NCBI RefSeq assembly: GCF_003626735.1
Contig: NZ_RBHX01000001.1
Location: forward strand, 868,001-932,000
Length of the DNA stretch: 64,000 nucleotides
Direction: 5' to 3'
Origin: Microbacterium sp. CGR2
GTDB lineage: Bacteria > Actinomycetota > Actinomycetes > Actinomycetales > Microbacteriaceae
Each line of letters starts with the position of its first letter. Positions within the stretch are counted from its first letter, which is position 1. The position numbers and the translations under genes are program-made. The notes beneath the pieces were generated by a model, which saw only the letters and a list, made by a program, of their open reading frames with translations, was not told where the DNA came from and did not search any database. Positions 1 through 9,500 of this stretch are shown here, in pieces.

Positions 1-965
1 ACCCGATCATGCGACCGCGCGGCGACAGCTGGGAGTCAGCCAACCTCTACAACCCCGCCGCTCTCGTCGACGGCGACGAGGTCGTGCTGCTGTACCGGGC
101 GCACGCCGACGACATCATCTCCCACATCGGCATCGCCCGGTCGCGCGACGGAGTGAACTTCACGAGAGAGGATGCGCCGATCCTGTCGCCGTCCGAGGAC
201 TACGAGCGATTCGGGTGCGAAGATCCGCGCATCGCACTCATCGACGGGACGTACTACCTCACCTACACCGGATGGGACCGGCGCAGCGCCCAGCTGTGCC
301 TGGCGACCTCGACCGACCTGCGCACCTGGACGAAGCACGGCCCGCTCTTCGACGACTTCGACACGTTCAAGACCATGGACCCACGCGGGTTCAACTGGTC
401 GAAGGCCGGCGTGATCGTGCCGCAGAAGATGCACGGCAAATGGTGGATGTACTTCGGGGAGGGCGCCATCTACTGGGCGACCAGCGACGACCTCATCCAC
501 TGGACTCCCGGCACGACGGACACCGAGCCGATGTACTCGCCGACACCGGGCACGTGGGACGAGGCGCTCGTCGAGATCGGCACATCGCCGGTTCTCGCCG
601 ACAACGGGTTGCTGGTGTTCCTCACCAACGGCGCCACCCGGACCGTGCACGACGACGGCTCCGTCGACGTCGACTACCGTTGCGGCCAGATCGCCATCGA
701 CCCGGACGAGCCGACGAAGGTGATCGCCCGTCTGCAGGAGCCGTGGCTGCGTCCGCAGACCTTCGAGGACATGAATGGGCTGGTGTCGAACGTGACTTTC
801 GTGGAGGGACTCGTGAAGTTCCAACGCAAGTGGTTCGCCTACTACGGGCAGTCCGACACGACGCTGGCGGTCGCCATCTACGACCCGACCGAGCCGTGGG
901 GTCGCGCGCTCCGGGATTCGGCGCCGGCCGGCAGCGGCGAGTCTTCCGGCAGCGGCGAGGAGTGA
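1..965 (+). CDS. GH130 mannoside phosphorylase, 5' end cut by window
   Basis: Five-bladed beta-propeller enzyme of glycoside hydrolase family 130, which phosphorolyses beta-mannosidic bonds in mannooligosaccharides to release alpha-mannose 1-phosphate in the cytoplasm. The family signature GCEDPRI (with the general-acid Asp) is near residue 70, and NLYNPAAL near the start is the usual first-blade motif. An ATG lies at 9, but the frame is open to the window edge and reads NPIMRPRGDSWES, which is how the internal N-terminal region of this family looks, so the true start is probably upstream. The last 15 residues are a Gly/Ser-rich tail. The next gene follows after 4 bases. Exact linkage specificity cannot be read from sequence; the beta-mannosidase operon at 52361-60435 makes a beta-mannan role plausible. 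Confidence 0.85.
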   Translation, partial: PIMRPRGDSWESANLYNPAALVDGDEVVLLYRAHADDIISHIGIARSRDGVNFTREDAPILSPSEDYERFGCEDPRIALIDGTYYLTYTGWDRRSAQLCLATSTDLRTWTKHGPLFDDFDTFKTMDPRGFNWSKAGVIVPQKMHGKWWMYFGEGAIYWATSDDLIHWTPGTTDTEPMYSPTPGTWDEALVEIGTSPVLADNGLLVFLTNGATRTVHDDGSVDVDYRCGQIAIDPDEPTKVIARLQEPWLRPQTFEDMNGLVSNVTFVEGLVKFQRKWFAYYGQSDTTLAVAIYDPTEPWGRALRDSAPAGSGESSGSGEE

Positions 966-969
966 CGTC

Positions 970-3006
970 ATGGACGCTTCCCGTCGCGCATTCCTTGCCC
1001 TCGCGGCAGCGGCACCCGCGCTCGCTCTCCTCCCGGTCGACGCTGCGGTCGCGCAGACCGAGGCCTCGACTTCCACAGCCAGCCGTCCCGCTGAGGGAAC
1101 GCATGGCGCGCGGCTGACGAACCTCAGCCACCTGCGATTCCTCCTCGCCGAGGTGCCCGTCGCGACGAGCGCGACACACACGACGTTCGGCATCGAGAGT
1201 CGTCCGACGGTGCTCGCGCCATGGACGTACGCCGACACCGACGGTGCGGGCGGGTACCGCCCGGTCGGAGGCGGCACACGCGACGCGGCGACCGGCCACT
1301 GGACCCAGGGCGCGTACAACGCCGACGACATCGCGCGCGCCGCCATCGTCTTCATCCGTGACTGGAAAGCGACCGGAGACGCGCAGAGCCGCGACGAGGC
1401 GAAGGACGTCCTGCGCTCACTCGCCTATCTGCAGACCACGAGCGGGCCGAACGCCGGGCGTGTGGTGCTGTGGCAGCAGGAGGACGGCACGCTCAATCCG
1501 AGTGCGATCCCGGTGGAGCTGCCGGACCCCTCGGACTCGGCCGAGTCGTACTGGCTCGCGCGCACTGTCTGGGCGTTCGGAGAAGGTCACGCGGCTTTCC
1601 GCCGCACCGATCCGGAGTTCGCCGCTTTCCTGCGCACGCGTCTGCATCTGTGCCTCGACGCGCTCGCGCGCGAGTCGCTTTCGCGCGCCGGCCAGTGGGT
1701 GATCAGCGATGGGCGGAACCTGCCTGCCTGGCTCATCGCCGGAGGAGCGGATGCCACGGCCGAGGCCATGCTCGGGCTCGCGGCCGCGACCGAAGCCGGC
1801 GACGCCCGGAGCAAGAAGGCGCTCCAGTCATACGGTGCGGCCGTGGCGGCGATGGCGACCGACCCGGCCGCAGGGTGGCCGTTCGGAGCGGTGCTGCCGT
1901 GGACGGGGTCGCTCGGATTCTGGCACGCGTGGGGCGCTGCAGCTCCGGAGGCGCTGGCTCGCGCGGGCGCGCTGCTCAGGCAGCGAGCCTGGTCCGCCGC
2001 CGCCGCCGCCGACTCCGGGCGGTTCACACCGCAGGTGCTCGCATCCGGTGGTCCGCACAATGCCTGGGCGCCGTTGCCGGCCGAAGCGCAGATCGCTTAC
2101 GGCGCGCACGGACGGGTCGCCGGCGCGCTGCAGTCCGCCGCCAAGGGCGGTGAAGGCTTCCGCGCACTCGCGGGCCTGGCGGCCGGATGGTTCTTCGGCG
2201 CGAACACTGCCGGCATCCCGGTGTACGACCCCGCGACGGGCGTGACCTTCGACGGCGTCGAGACCGATGGGCGCGTGAACCGCAACTCCGGCGCCGAGTC
2301 GACGATCCACGGCCTCCTCACGATGCTGCTGCTCGACGCGAACCGTGACGTGGCGCAGATCGCGACGTCGATCACGGGGCTGACTTCGTTCTCCGGCCTT
2401 CGGGTCCTCGACGCGGAAAGCGCACGTCTGTCCCCCGGCTGCGTCGTCGAGCGACCGGACGGTGGGGCCTGGACGGGCGAAGGAAACCTCTCCGGCGGGT
2501 CGTATGTGCGGGTGCCGACCGGCGAGTCCGTCGAGTTCGACGTGACCGAGGCCGGCGGCATCCTGCACGGTCTCGTCTGGCGCCAGGCCGCGGATGCGGG
2601 CGAAGCAGTGTGGGAAGTCTTCCACGGGTCGCGGAAGCTGTGGAGCACGCGCACCGCGGCCGGGGCCACCGGCGATCGCGGGCTGACGGAGGCCGACGGA
2701 ATGCTGGTGCCGCAGCTGCTGGGCGGCGATCTGCCCGACTCCGCGGTGACGGTGCGCTGCACCAGTCGCGGGGATGTGCGCCTCGATGCTCTGATCGTTC
2801 AGCCTCGAGTCGTGAACGCGGTGTACGCGACGAAGGCGGGCGCAGCAGTGCTCTACGCCAGCGGAGCGCGGCGCGATGAGCGCGTACCGGCTCTCGCCGC
2901 AGGGACGGGCCGGGCGTACGACGCGGATGGTCGGCAGCGGGGCCAGGCCGTTCAGGGCGGGAAGGTGCGAGTGCGTGGAGGCGGCTTCACGATCACCCGC
3001 GGGTGA
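970..3006 (+). CDS. Tat-exported glycosidase-like protein of unknown specificity
   Basis: A 678-aa protein with a twin-arginine signal (SRRAFLALAAAA at residues 4-15, hydrophobic to about 28, cleavage near AVAQ). Residues 45-470 are helix-rich with Trp/Tyr-rich loops (QGAYNADDIAR, AESYWLARTVWAF, RNSGAESTIHG), which suggests an (alpha/alpha)6 toroid of the kind found in several glycoside hydrolase and lyase families. Residues 480-600 look beta-rich and could be a carbohydrate-binding module (SGGSYVRVPTGESVEF). I cannot name the family. It lies 4 bases after the GH130 gene and is almost certainly cotranscribed with it, so an extracytoplasmic role in mannan or another glycan is inferred. There is no lipobox. 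Confidence 0.75.
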   Translation: MDASRRAFLALAAAAPALALLPVDAAVAQTEASTSTASRPAEGTHGARLTNLSHLRFLLAEVPVATSATHTTFGIESRPTVLAPWTYADTDGAGGYRPVGGGTRDAATGHWTQGAYNADDIARAAIVFIRDWKATGDAQSRDEAKDVLRSLAYLQTTSGPNAGRVVLWQQEDGTLNPSAIPVELPDPSDSAESYWLARTVWAFGEGHAAFRRTDPEFAAFLRTRLHLCLDALARESLSRAGQWVISDGRNLPAWLIAGGADATAEAMLGLAAATEAGDARSKKALQSYGAAVAAMATDPAAGWPFGAVLPWTGSLGFWHAWGAAAPEALARAGALLRQRAWSAAAAADSGRFTPQVLASGGPHNAWAPLPAEAQIAYGAHGRVAGALQSAAKGGEGFRALAGLAAGWFFGANTAGIPVYDPATGVTFDGVETDGRVNRNSGAESTIHGLLTMLLLDANRDVAQIATSITGLTSFSGLRVLDAESARLSPGCVVERPDGGAWTGEGNLSGGSYVRVPTGESVEFDVTEAGGILHGLVWRQAADAGEAVWEVFHGSRKLWSTRTAAGATGDRGLTEADGMLVPQLLGGDLPDSAVTVRCTSRGDVRLDALIVQPRVVNAVYATKAGAAVLYASGARRDERVPALAAGTGRAYDADGRQRGQAVQGGKVRVRGGGFTITRG

Positions 3007-3075
3007 GGTCAGTGGGCCGGGCCTGGTGGCTGAATCCTGCGACCGCCACTGACTCCTGCGGCCATCACGACTACG

Positions 3076-3741
3076 GTGTCGTTTGTGCGTGCAGACGATC
3101 AGACACCCGGCAGACAGATTCCCGACGCCCCGACGGGAAAGCTGATCCTCCTTCGCCACGGCGAGACGGAGTGGTCGAAGTCAGGACGGCACACCGGCCT
3201 GACCGACATCCCGCTCACCGCGCGCGGGGAGGAGCTGGCACGACGCGCGGGTGCCCTGGTCTCCGACTACGACTTCTCGCTCGTGCTGACCTCTCCGCTG
3301 CTGCGCGCTCAGCGGACGGCGGAACTCGCCGGGCTCCGCGCCGAGGTCGACCCGCATCTCGTCGAGTGGGACTACGGCGGGTACGAGGGCCGCACGACGA
3401 AGGACATCCGCGCCGAGCTCGGCTATGACTGGAGCACGTTCACGCACGGCGTGGTGCCGGGGCGCACGCCCGGGGAGACCGTGGAGGAGGTCGCCGCACG
3501 CGCGTCGCGTGTGCTCACCCGGGTGCTGCCGGCGATGGCCGAGGGCGATGTCGCCCTCGTCGCCCACGGACACTTCTTGCGGATCCTCACGGCCGTATAC
3601 CTGCGTCAGGCACCACGGTTCGGGGCGCAGATCAGCTTGGATGCCGGATCGGTCTCGGTCCTCGGCTTCGCCCGCGAGCAACCGGCCATCCTGTCGTGGA
3701 ACTACGGTCCGCAGCTGCCCTCGGCACCGGCGGAGTCCTGA
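3076..3741 (+). CDS. Histidine phosphatase family protein
   Basis: A 221-aa cytosolic member of the phosphoglycerate-mutase-like (branch 1 histidine phosphatase) superfamily. The catalytic RHGETEW motif has the phospho-accepting His at residue 28, and the second catalytic His lies in LVAHGHFLRIL near residue 160. The chosen start is GTG 3076; a GTG 9 bases later would also work, and no strong ribosome-binding site separates them. The 20 residues before the domain are a nonconserved extension. Substrate is not predictable; relatives include acid phosphatases, alpha-ribazole phosphatases and sugar-phosphate phosphatases. No operon partner is evident. Confidence 0.88.
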   Translation: MSFVRADDQTPGRQIPDAPTGKLILLRHGETEWSKSGRHTGLTDIPLTARGEELARRAGALVSDYDFSLVLTSPLLRAQRTAELAGLRAEVDPHLVEWDYGGYEGRTTKDIRAELGYDWSTFTHGVVPGRTPGETVEEVAARASRVLTRVLPAMAEGDVALVAHGHFLRILTAVYLRQAPRFGAQISLDAGSVSVLGFAREQPAILSWNYGPQLPSAPAES

Positions 3742-3786
3742 TCCGCACGGCTCATCCGCCTCGCGACACGCCCGCAGCATCCGTTC

Positions 3787-3803
3787 TTTTGAACAACTCA
3801 AAA
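3787..3803. promoter_or_regulatory. Fur-type palindrome upstream of furA
   Basis: A perfect inverted repeat, TTTTGA-ACAAC-TCAAAA, lies 20 bases before the furA start codon in an otherwise GC-rich stretch. Actinobacterial FurA regulators bind AT-rich palindromes immediately upstream of their own gene, so this is the likely autoregulatory operator controlling furA and possibly katA. Confidence 0.7.
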
Positions 3804-3822
3804 TAACGAGTAGGGTCGAAGC

Positions 3823-4245
3823 ATGGAAACGGTACTCGACTCGGCACTTCGCGAAGCCGGATTGAAGGTCACCGCAGGACGGGTCGCCGTCCTCGAGGCG
3901 CTCGACTCCCTGCCGCACACCGACGCCGAGCGGATCTTCCACACCGTGTCCGACGGGCTGCCGACCACGTCGATCCAGTCGGTGCACAACATCCTGTCCG
4001 ATCTGACCGCGGCGGGCCTCCTCCGCCGAATCGAACCGGCGGGTTCCGCAGCTCTCTACGAGCGCCGCATCGGCGACAACCACCACCACGTCGTGTGCAC
4101 CTCATGCGGCGCCGTCGGCGACGTCGACTGCGTGACCGGAGAAGCACCATGCCTGACCCCGTCTTCCGCCGGGGGATTCACCGTCCAGACAGCCGAAGTC
4201 ACCTTCTGGGGTCTCTGCCCCAGCTGCCAGAACGTCGCTCAGTAG
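3823..4245 (+). CDS. furA: Fur-family regulator (FurA/PerR-like)
   Basis: A 140-aa metalloregulator with an N-terminal winged helix (residues 5-75, including TSIQSVHNILSDLTAAGLL) and a C-terminal dimerisation and metal domain. Two zinc-binding CxxC pairs are present (C92/C95 and C132/C135), plus the His cluster at 87-89 that usually forms the sensing site. It sits 66 bases upstream of a monofunctional catalase on the same strand, the classical arrangement for a peroxide-responsive Fur protein repressing catalase. The palindrome at 3787-3803 is its probable operator. Whether it senses peroxide or iron cannot be decided from sequence, but the neighbour favours peroxide. Confidence 0.9.
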   Translation: METVLDSALREAGLKVTAGRVAVLEALDSLPHTDAERIFHTVSDGLPTTSIQSVHNILSDLTAAGLLRRIEPAGSAALYERRIGDNHHHVVCTSCGAVGDVDCVTGEAPCLTPSSAGGFTVQTAEVTFWGLCPSCQNVAQ

Positions 4246-4311
4246 TGCCATGAGTCCCTGCCCGCCCGGGTAGAGGTACTCGTCGCGCCTGCGCGCAGAA
4301 GGAGAAGTAAA

Positions 4312-5763
4312 ATGACGAAACCGAACACCACCACCCAGACCGGCACCCCGGCACCGAGCGACGCGCATTCGCTCACCGTCGGCGCCGACGGCCCCACCGT
4401 CCTCCACGACCGCTACCTGGTCGAGAAGCTCGCCTCGTTCAACCGCGAGCGCGTGCCGGAGCGCAACCCGCACGCGAAGGGCGGCGGCGCCTTCGGCGAG
4501 TTCGTCGTCACGGAAGACGTCTCGGCATACACCCGCGCCGCAGCCTTCCAGCCTGGGGCCAAGAGCGAGACCCTGCTGCGATTCTCGTCGGTCGCCGGCG
4601 AACAGGGCTCCCCCGACACCTGGCGCGACGTGCGCGGCTTCGCGTTGCGCTTCTACACGACCGAGGGCAACCTCGACATCGTCGGCAACAACACCCCGAC
4701 GTTCTTCCTGCGCGACGCCATGAAGTTCCCGGACTTCATCCACTCGCAGAAGCGCCTCGGCGACTCCGGCCTGCGCAACTCCGACATGCAGTGGGACTTC
4801 TGGACGCTGTCGCCGGAGACCGCCCACCAGGTCACCTACCTCATGGGCGACCGCGGGCTCCCCCGCAGCTGGCGCCACATGAACGGGTACGGCTCGCACA
4901 CCTACCAGTGGGTCAACGCCGCGGGCGAGCGCTTCTGGGTGCAGTACCACTTCCTCTCCCACCAGGGCGTGGAGGCCATGGGCGCCGCCGAAGCCGAGCA
5001 GCTCGCCGGATCGGACGCCGACTTCTACCGTCGCGACCTGTTCGACGCGATCCGCCGCGGCGAGCACCCCTCCTGGGACGTCTACGTGCAGATCATGCCG
5101 TACGAGGAGGCCAAGGAGTACCGCTTCAACCCGTTCGACCTCACCAAGACCTGGTCGAAGAAGGATTACCCGCGCATCAAGGTCGGCACGTTCACGCTGA
5201 ACCGCAACCCGGAGAACTTCTTCGCCGAGATCGAGCAGGCCGCGTTCTCCCCCGGCAACCAGGTTCCCGGCACGGGCATCTCGCCCGACAAGATGCTGAT
5301 GGCCCGTGTCTTCGCGTACTCCGACGCGCAGCGCTACCGCATCGGCGCGAACTACAACCAGCTGCCGGTGAACCAGCCGCATGCGACCGAAGTGCGCAAC
5401 TACATGCACGAGGGTCAGATGCAGTACAAGTTCAACCCGGCCGAGCACCGCGTGTACACGCCGAACTCCTTCGGCGCTGCCGGCGGACCTGAGGCCGATC
5501 CGGCCGCCGGCGTCGAGGCGAGCTGGGAGTCCGACGGCGAGCTGATGCGCACCGCGGCGACCCTGCACCTCGACGACGACGACTTCGGCCAGGCCGGAAC
5601 GCTTTACCGCACCGTCTTCGACGACGAGCAGCGCGCCCGGTTCCTCGAGACCCTGACCGGTCAGGGTCGCTCGATCACGATCGACGAGATCCGCGAGCGC
5701 TTCTTCCAGTACTGGACGAACGTGGATGCTGCACTCGGAGAGTCGCTGCGCCGCACCGTCTGA
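4312..5763 (+). CDS. katA: Monofunctional heme catalase
   Basis: A 483-aa small-subunit (clade 3 type) catalase dismutating hydrogen peroxide in the cytoplasm. The distal catalytic His is H54 ([10 protein letters not shown]), the catalytic Asn is in VGNNTPTFF (N126/127), and the proximal heme-ligand Tyr is Y336 in [15 protein letters not shown] strong ribosome-binding site (AGAAGGAGAAG) precedes the ATG. It is probably cotranscribed with or co-regulated by the upstream furA and ends at a strong hairpin terminator. Length and motifs are complete. Confidence 0.97.
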   Translation: MTKPNTTTQTGTPAPSDAHSLTVGADGPTVLHDRYLVEKLASFNRERVPERNPHAKGGGAFGEFVVTEDVSAYTRAAAFQPGAKSETLLRFSSVAGEQGSPDTWRDVRGFALRFYTTEGNLDIVGNNTPTFFLRDAMKFPDFIHSQKRLGDSGLRNSDMQWDFWTLSPETAHQVTYLMGDRGLPRSWRHMNGYGSHTYQWVNAAGERFWVQYHFLSHQGVEAMGAAEAEQLAGSDADFYRRDLFDAIRRGEHPSWDVYVQIMPYEEAKEYRFNPFDLTKTWSKKDYPRIKVGTFTLNRNPENFFAEIEQAAFSPGNQVPGTGISPDKMLMARVFAYSDAQRYRIGANYNQLPVNQPHATEVRNYMHEGQMQYKFNPAEHRVYTPNSFGAAGGPEADPAAGVEASWESDGELMRTAATLHLDDDDFGQAGTLYRTVFDDEQRARFLETLTGQGRSITIDEIRERFFQYWTNVDAALGESLRRTV

Positions 5764-5777
5764 CCGCTGAAGTGAAC

Positions 5778-5816
5778 CGAAGAGCGGATGCCGTGGTCAA
5801 CGGCATCCGCTCTTCG
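5778..5816 (+). terminator. Terminator after katA
   Basis: A perfect 16-bp inverted repeat (5778-5793 with 5801-5816) closes a 7-base loop 15 bases after the katA stop. It has no clear U-tract, as is common in high-GC actinobacteria. Confidence 0.8.
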
Positions 5817-5918
5817 CGTCGGGGGGGATCTGCCCTCGGGGGGCGGATGCGCGGTGGCAGCCCTCCGCAGCGCCGATCTCCTTCGCAACGCATCTGCAGA
5901 CAGGGCCATGATGGAGGG

Positions 5919-6719
5919 GTGGCAGTCTCTCTCTCCGACCTGACCAGCATGCCGGAACCGCAGCAGGTGTACGCCCCCGACGGCACTCGCCTTGCGACCT
6001 ACACCTGGGGTGAACTCGACGCTCCTGTCGTCGTCGCCGTGCACGGCTTCGCTTCGAACGCCCGCGACAACTGGGGGCTCACCGGCTGGGTGCGCGAGCT
6101 CACCCGTGCCGGGTACCGGGTGCTCGCCCTCGACCAGCGCGGCCATGGGCACAGCGCGAAGCCGCACGAGCCGGGCGGATATGGCATCCGCACGCTCGTC
6201 ACCGACGTCGAGACCGTCATGGACACGTACCTCGTCGACGATGCCTTCTATCTCGGCTACTCGCTGGGCGCCCGCGTCGGCTGGGAAGTGGTGCGCGATC
6301 TTCCGCATCGCATCGGCCGCGCGGTGCTCGGCGGCGTGCCCGACGGCATCCCGCTCGCGAGGCTGAACCTCGATCAGGTGCGGGCGTACATCGCCGACGG
6401 CACGCCCGTCACCGACACGACCACGCAGAACTACATCACGCTGACCGAGCGGGTGCCGGGGAACGACCTGCAGGCCCTCGTCGCGCTGGCGGAGGGCATG
6501 CGGGCGTCGGGCACGATCGACCCGGATCCGGAGGATGCCCCCACCCGCCCGATCCTGTTCGCGACCGGCTCGAAGGACGGGATCATCGAAGGCTCACGCG
6601 CCCTTGCATCCGCCGCGGCGGACGGCCGCTTCTTCGAGATCCCGGGTCGGAACCACTTCAACGCCCCCGGCTCACGCGACTTCAAGGCCGCGGCGTTGGC
6701 GTTCCTCGCCGAGGCCTGA
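5919..6719 (+). CDS. Alpha/beta hydrolase
   Basis: A 266-aa cytosolic alpha/beta-hydrolase-fold enzyme. The oxyanion-hole motif VHGFASN lies at residues 41-47, the nucleophile elbow GYSLGAR gives Ser115, the acid is in ATGSKDG, and the catalytic His is in GRNHFNAPG. I chose GTG 5919 because the katA terminator ends at 5816 and homology-like sequence only begins near DLTSMPEPQQ; ATG 5949 is an alternative. GGAGG lies directly against the GTG, an unusually short spacing. Substrate unknown; probably an esterase or lactonase. Confidence 0.82.
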   Translation: MAVSLSDLTSMPEPQQVYAPDGTRLATYTWGELDAPVVVAVHGFASNARDNWGLTGWVRELTRAGYRVLALDQRGHGHSAKPHEPGGYGIRTLVTDVETVMDTYLVDDAFYLGYSLGARVGWEVVRDLPHRIGRAVLGGVPDGIPLARLNLDQVRAYIADGTPVTDTTTQNYITLTERVPGNDLQALVALAEGMRASGTIDPDPEDAPTRPILFATGSKDGIIEGSRALASAAADGRFFEIPGRNHFNAPGSRDFKAAALAFLAEA

Positions 6720-6775
6720 CCCCGCCCGGGAGTCTGCGAAGAAACCGGGGCAGGGCCAGACCGCGCGTCCGTGCG

Positions 6776-7318
6776 TCAGACCGTGGCATCCTCCCGCTTG
6801 GGCAGCACCCATCCCGCGCGAGGGAAGTGGCAGGTGTAGCCGTTCGGGTAGCGGATCAGGTAGTCCTGATGCTCGGGCTCGGCCTCCCAGAACGGGCCCT
6901 CGGGCTCGATCGTGGTGACGGCCTTCGCGGGCCACAGACCCGACGCGTCGACGTCGGCGATCGTGTCGCGGGCGACGGTCTCCTGCTCAGGGGTGAGCGG
7001 GAAGATCGCCGAGCGGTAGCTCGAGCCGATGTCGTTGCCCTGACGGTTCAGCGTCGACGGGTCGTGGATCTGGAAGAAGAACGCCAGAATGTCGCGGTAC
7101 GAGGTCTTCGACGGGTCGAAGACGATCTCGACGGCCTCCGCGTGACCGGGGTGATTGCGGTAGGTCGCGTGGTCGTTCGTGCCGCCGGCGTAGCCGACGC
7201 GAGTGCTGAGCACGCCGGGCTGACGACGGATCAGGTCTTCCATGCCCCAGAAACAGCCGCCGGCGAGGACGGCCGTCTCGGTGCCGGGGGTGCGGGTGAT
7301 GGTTCCGGTGTCGGTCAT
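6776..7318 (-). CDS. msrA: Peptide-methionine (S)-S-oxide reductase MsrA
   Basis: A 180-aa cytosolic repair enzyme reducing the S-epimer of methionine sulfoxide in proteins and as free amino acid. The catalytic GCFWGME motif places the nucleophilic Cys at residue 22, and the conserved [10 protein letters not shown] and [11 protein letters not shown] segments are present. Its start codon overlaps the msrB stop by 4 bases (ATGA at 7315-7318), so the two are translated from one message. No Cys-containing C-terminal tail is seen. Confidence 0.95.
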   Translation of the reverse strand: MTDTGTITRTPGTETAVLAGGCFWGMEDLIRRQPGVLSTRVGYAGGTNDHATYRNHPGHAEAVEIVFDPSKTSYRDILAFFFQIHDPSTLNRQGNDIGSSYRSAIFPLTPEQETVARDTIADVDASGLWPAKAVTTIEPEGPFWEAEPEHQDYLIRYPNGYTCHFPRAGWVLPKREDATV

Positions 7319-7806
7319 GACAGCTCCTCAGAGGTGTTGGTGTGGGTGGTGTCTCCGGTGCTCGGGTCGAAGAGACGGCTGTAGCGACCGTACCCCTCTT
7401 CCTCGAGCCTGTCTGCCGGGATGAATCGGAGGGCGGCGGAGTTCATGCAGTACCGCAGTCCGCCTGCGTCGCGGGGCCCGTCATCGAAGACGTGCCCCAG
7501 GTGGCTGTCGGCGCGCGCCGAACGCGCCTCGGTGCGCTGCATCCACAGGGTCCGGTCGGTCTTGGTGGTGACGGCATCCGCCTCGATGGGCTTGGTGAAG
7601 CTCGGCCAACCGGTTCCGCTCTCGAACTTGTCGGTCGACGAGAACAGCGGCTCGCCCGAGACGACGTCCACGTAGATGCCGTCGTCGTGGTTGTCCCAGT
7701 ACGCGTTCCGGAACGGTGGCTCCGTGCCGTCCTGCTGCGTGATCTTGTACTGGGTGGGGGTGAGGGCGTTGATCGCCTCGGCGGTCTTGCCGTGGTCGTT
7801 CGACAT
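7315..7806 (-). CDS. msrB: Peptide-methionine (R)-S-oxide reductase MsrB
   Basis: A 163-aa SelR-domain protein reducing the R-epimer of methionine sulfoxide. The catalytic Cys is C120 in [12 protein letters not shown], and GTGWPSF and [13 protein letters not shown] are canonical. The structural zinc cysteines of many MsrB proteins are absent: the equivalent early segment reads SGEPLF rather than CGEPLF, so this is the zinc-free form. It is the first gene of the msrBA pair, overlapping msrA by 4 bases. Confidence 0.95.
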   Translation of the reverse strand: MSNDHGKTAEAINALTPTQYKITQQDGTEPPFRNAYWDNHDDGIYVDVVSGEPLFSSTDKFESGTGWPSFTKPIEADAVTTKTDRTLWMQRTEARSARADSHLGHVFDDGPRDAGGLRYCMNSAALRFIPADRLEEEGYGRYSRLFDPSTGDTTHTNTSEELS

Positions 7807-7959
7807 GATCTGACTCCTTGTCCGACGTCGCTGGCTGCGCCGTCATAGAGGAGAACGGATGCCGGTCCCGATTTGGTCCCGTGGGGCTGGGAGCGCGCTG
7901 TGAGTTTCCGGACTCGGTAGAGTTGCTCCGCACCGCACACCGCTCGAGGGGACCTGCAC

Positions 7960-8877
7960 ATGTCGGTTGGATTGCTTGCCGTCGTCGACGATATTCTGAG
8001 CGCCGCGATGAAGGCCTCGGCGAAAGCCGCAGGCGTCGTGATCGACGACGCCGCCGTGACCCCGCAGTACGTGCAGGGCATCACGCCAGCCCGTGAGCTT
8101 CCGGTCGTCGGGAAGATCGCCCTGGGCTCGCTCGCGAACAAGTTCCTCATCATCATCCCGGTGGCGCTGCTGCTGACCGCGTTCGCCCCGGGTGTGCTGC
8201 CCTACCTGCTGGTGCTCGGTGGCGCGTACCTCTGCTTCGAGGGCGCCGAGAAGGTGCTGGAGTGGTTCGGCATGCAGCACGGCCACGCCGACGAGAGCGT
8301 GCGCGATGAGAAGAAGCTCGTCTTCGGTGCGATACGCACCGACCTCATCCTGTCGACCGAGATCATGCTCATCTCGCTCGCCAGCCTCGAGAAGGGCCTC
8401 GACTTCTGGTCGACGCTGGCGATTCTCGCCGTCATCGCCCTGATGATGACGGGTGTCGTCTACGGCGCGGTCGCCCTGCTGGTCAAGATCGACGACATCG
8501 GGCTGAAGATGGCGAAGAACCCGGTGCAGCGCGTGCGGCACACCGGCACGCGAATCGTACGTTCGATGCCGGCGGTGTTCCGGTTCATCAGCATCCTCGG
8601 CACGGTGGCCATGCTCTGGGTCGGTGGCCACCTCGTGCTCGTGAACCTCGGCGAGGTCGGTGTGCACTTCGGTGCCGACATCCTGCACAGCATCGAGCAC
8701 TTCCTCGAGCCGCTCGGCGGCGTCATCGTCTGGATCGGAGACACCCTGTTCTCGGCGATCGCAGGCCTCGTGTTCGGGCTGATCATCGTCGGCATCGTGC
8801 TCGGCATCGGACGGATGCTGGGCAAGAAGCCGAACTTCCACGAGGGCGAGGAGTCTCCCGCCGCCGTGCACGTCTGA
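7960..8877 (+). CDS. DUF808 family inner-membrane protein (YedI-like)
   Basis: A 305-aa polytopic membrane protein. The opening MSVGLLAVVDDILSAAMKAS and the motif FEGAEKVLEW are characteristic of the DUF808/YedI family. Hydrophobic segments lie at about 50-90, 130-175, 195-225 and 255-285. The function of the family is not established. It stands alone between the msr pair on the opposite strand and the MazEF-type module. Confidence 0.85.
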   Translation: MSVGLLAVVDDILSAAMKASAKAAGVVIDDAAVTPQYVQGITPARELPVVGKIALGSLANKFLIIIPVALLLTAFAPGVLPYLLVLGGAYLCFEGAEKVLEWFGMQHGHADESVRDEKKLVFGAIRTDLILSTEIMLISLASLEKGLDFWSTLAILAVIALMMTGVVYGAVALLVKIDDIGLKMAKNPVQRVRHTGTRIVRSMPAVFRFISILGTVAMLWVGGHLVLVNLGEVGVHFGADILHSIEHFLEPLGGVIVWIGDTLFSAIAGLVFGLIIVGIVLGIGRMLGKKPNFHEGEESPAAVHV

Positions 8878-8961
8878 TGAGCTGACGTCTGACGCCCGCT
8901 TCGCTGGGGTCCGGCGGCGGACTGCGACGCTCGGAAGCCTCCTGTCGACCCCGGACGGTTG

Positions 8962-9288
8962 TCAGCGCGCCAGCCCGAGGAAAACCATCGACGAGCGCTC
9001 GATCTCGGCCAGCTCCGACGCCGTCAATCTGCCGACGCGAGCAGTCACGTTCTGTCGACGCACGATGGTCATCTTGTCCACCATCACGTCGCTGTCGCGC
9101 TCCAATCCGTTGATGTCTCCCTTCGGGATGCGGATGCGCAGGAGCGGCGCATCCACGAGTTTCGTCGTGAGCGGGAGGACCGTCACGGAATCGGTTCCGG
9201 AGAAGACATCGTCTTGAAGGATCAGCGCAGGGCGGGGTTTGGATGCGTATACGCCGCCTGCGACGGTCCAGAGTTCTCCTCGGATCAC
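8962..9288 (-). CDS. MazF-type toxin (PemK/MazF endoribonuclease fold)
   Basis: A 108-aa protein with the start of the MazF fold ([11 protein letters not shown]), the loop [13 protein letters not shown] and the strand TVLPLTT. Family members cleave RNA at short motifs. The reading frame is open further upstream, but GTG 9288 overlaps the antitoxin stop by 4 bases (GTGA) and starts exactly at the conserved fold, so it is the likely start. The module is autonomous and faces DUF808 convergently. Confidence 0.85.
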   Translation of the reverse strand: MIRGELWTVAGGVYASKPRPALILQDDVFSGTDSVTVLPLTTKLVDAPLLRIRIPKGDINGLERDSDVMVDKMTIVRRQNVTARVGRLTASELAEIERSSMVFLGLAR

Positions 9289-9491
9289 TCGTCGTCCCAC
9301 GGAGCCGAGATCGACTCGACGTAGGTCTGCTCTTCGTGAGCCTGACGCCCCGCTGCCACCATCTCGCTCTGGCGCCGCGCCTCGGCTGCGAAAGAGGGAG
9401 TCCGCACGTCGGGTACCCATACCTGGACAGGTCGCAGCCCACGTTCGCGCATTCGACGCCGGTACTCGGCGACGCGGGTTCTCACGGTCAT
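9285..9491 (-). CDS. MazE-like antitoxin
   Basis: A 68-aa protein beginning [21 protein letters not shown], with the basic, ribbon-helix-helix-like N-terminus and acidic C-terminus ([10 protein letters not shown]) of the antitoxin-MazE (DUF3018-like) family. The C-terminus would wrap the toxin and the N-terminus bind DNA. The start is set at ATG 9491, because a 14-bp palindrome lies just upstream and the in-frame extension is unlike a protein. Overlaps the toxin gene by 4 bases. Confidence 0.82.
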   Translation of the reverse strand: MTVRTRVAEYRRRMRERGLRPVQVWVPDVRTPSFAAEARRQSEMVAAGRQAHEEQTYVESISAPWDDE

Positions 9492-9500
9492 GCTCCAGAG

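Noticed and set aside
36..1355. 439-codon open frame antisense to the GH130 gene
   Set aside because: The opposite strand carries GH130 and Tat-signal motifs; this frame has only shadow composition.
3009..3053. GTCAGTGG...CCACTGAC as a terminator after the Tat protein gene
   Set aside because: Only an 8-bp stem with a 29-base loop; too weak to call with confidence.
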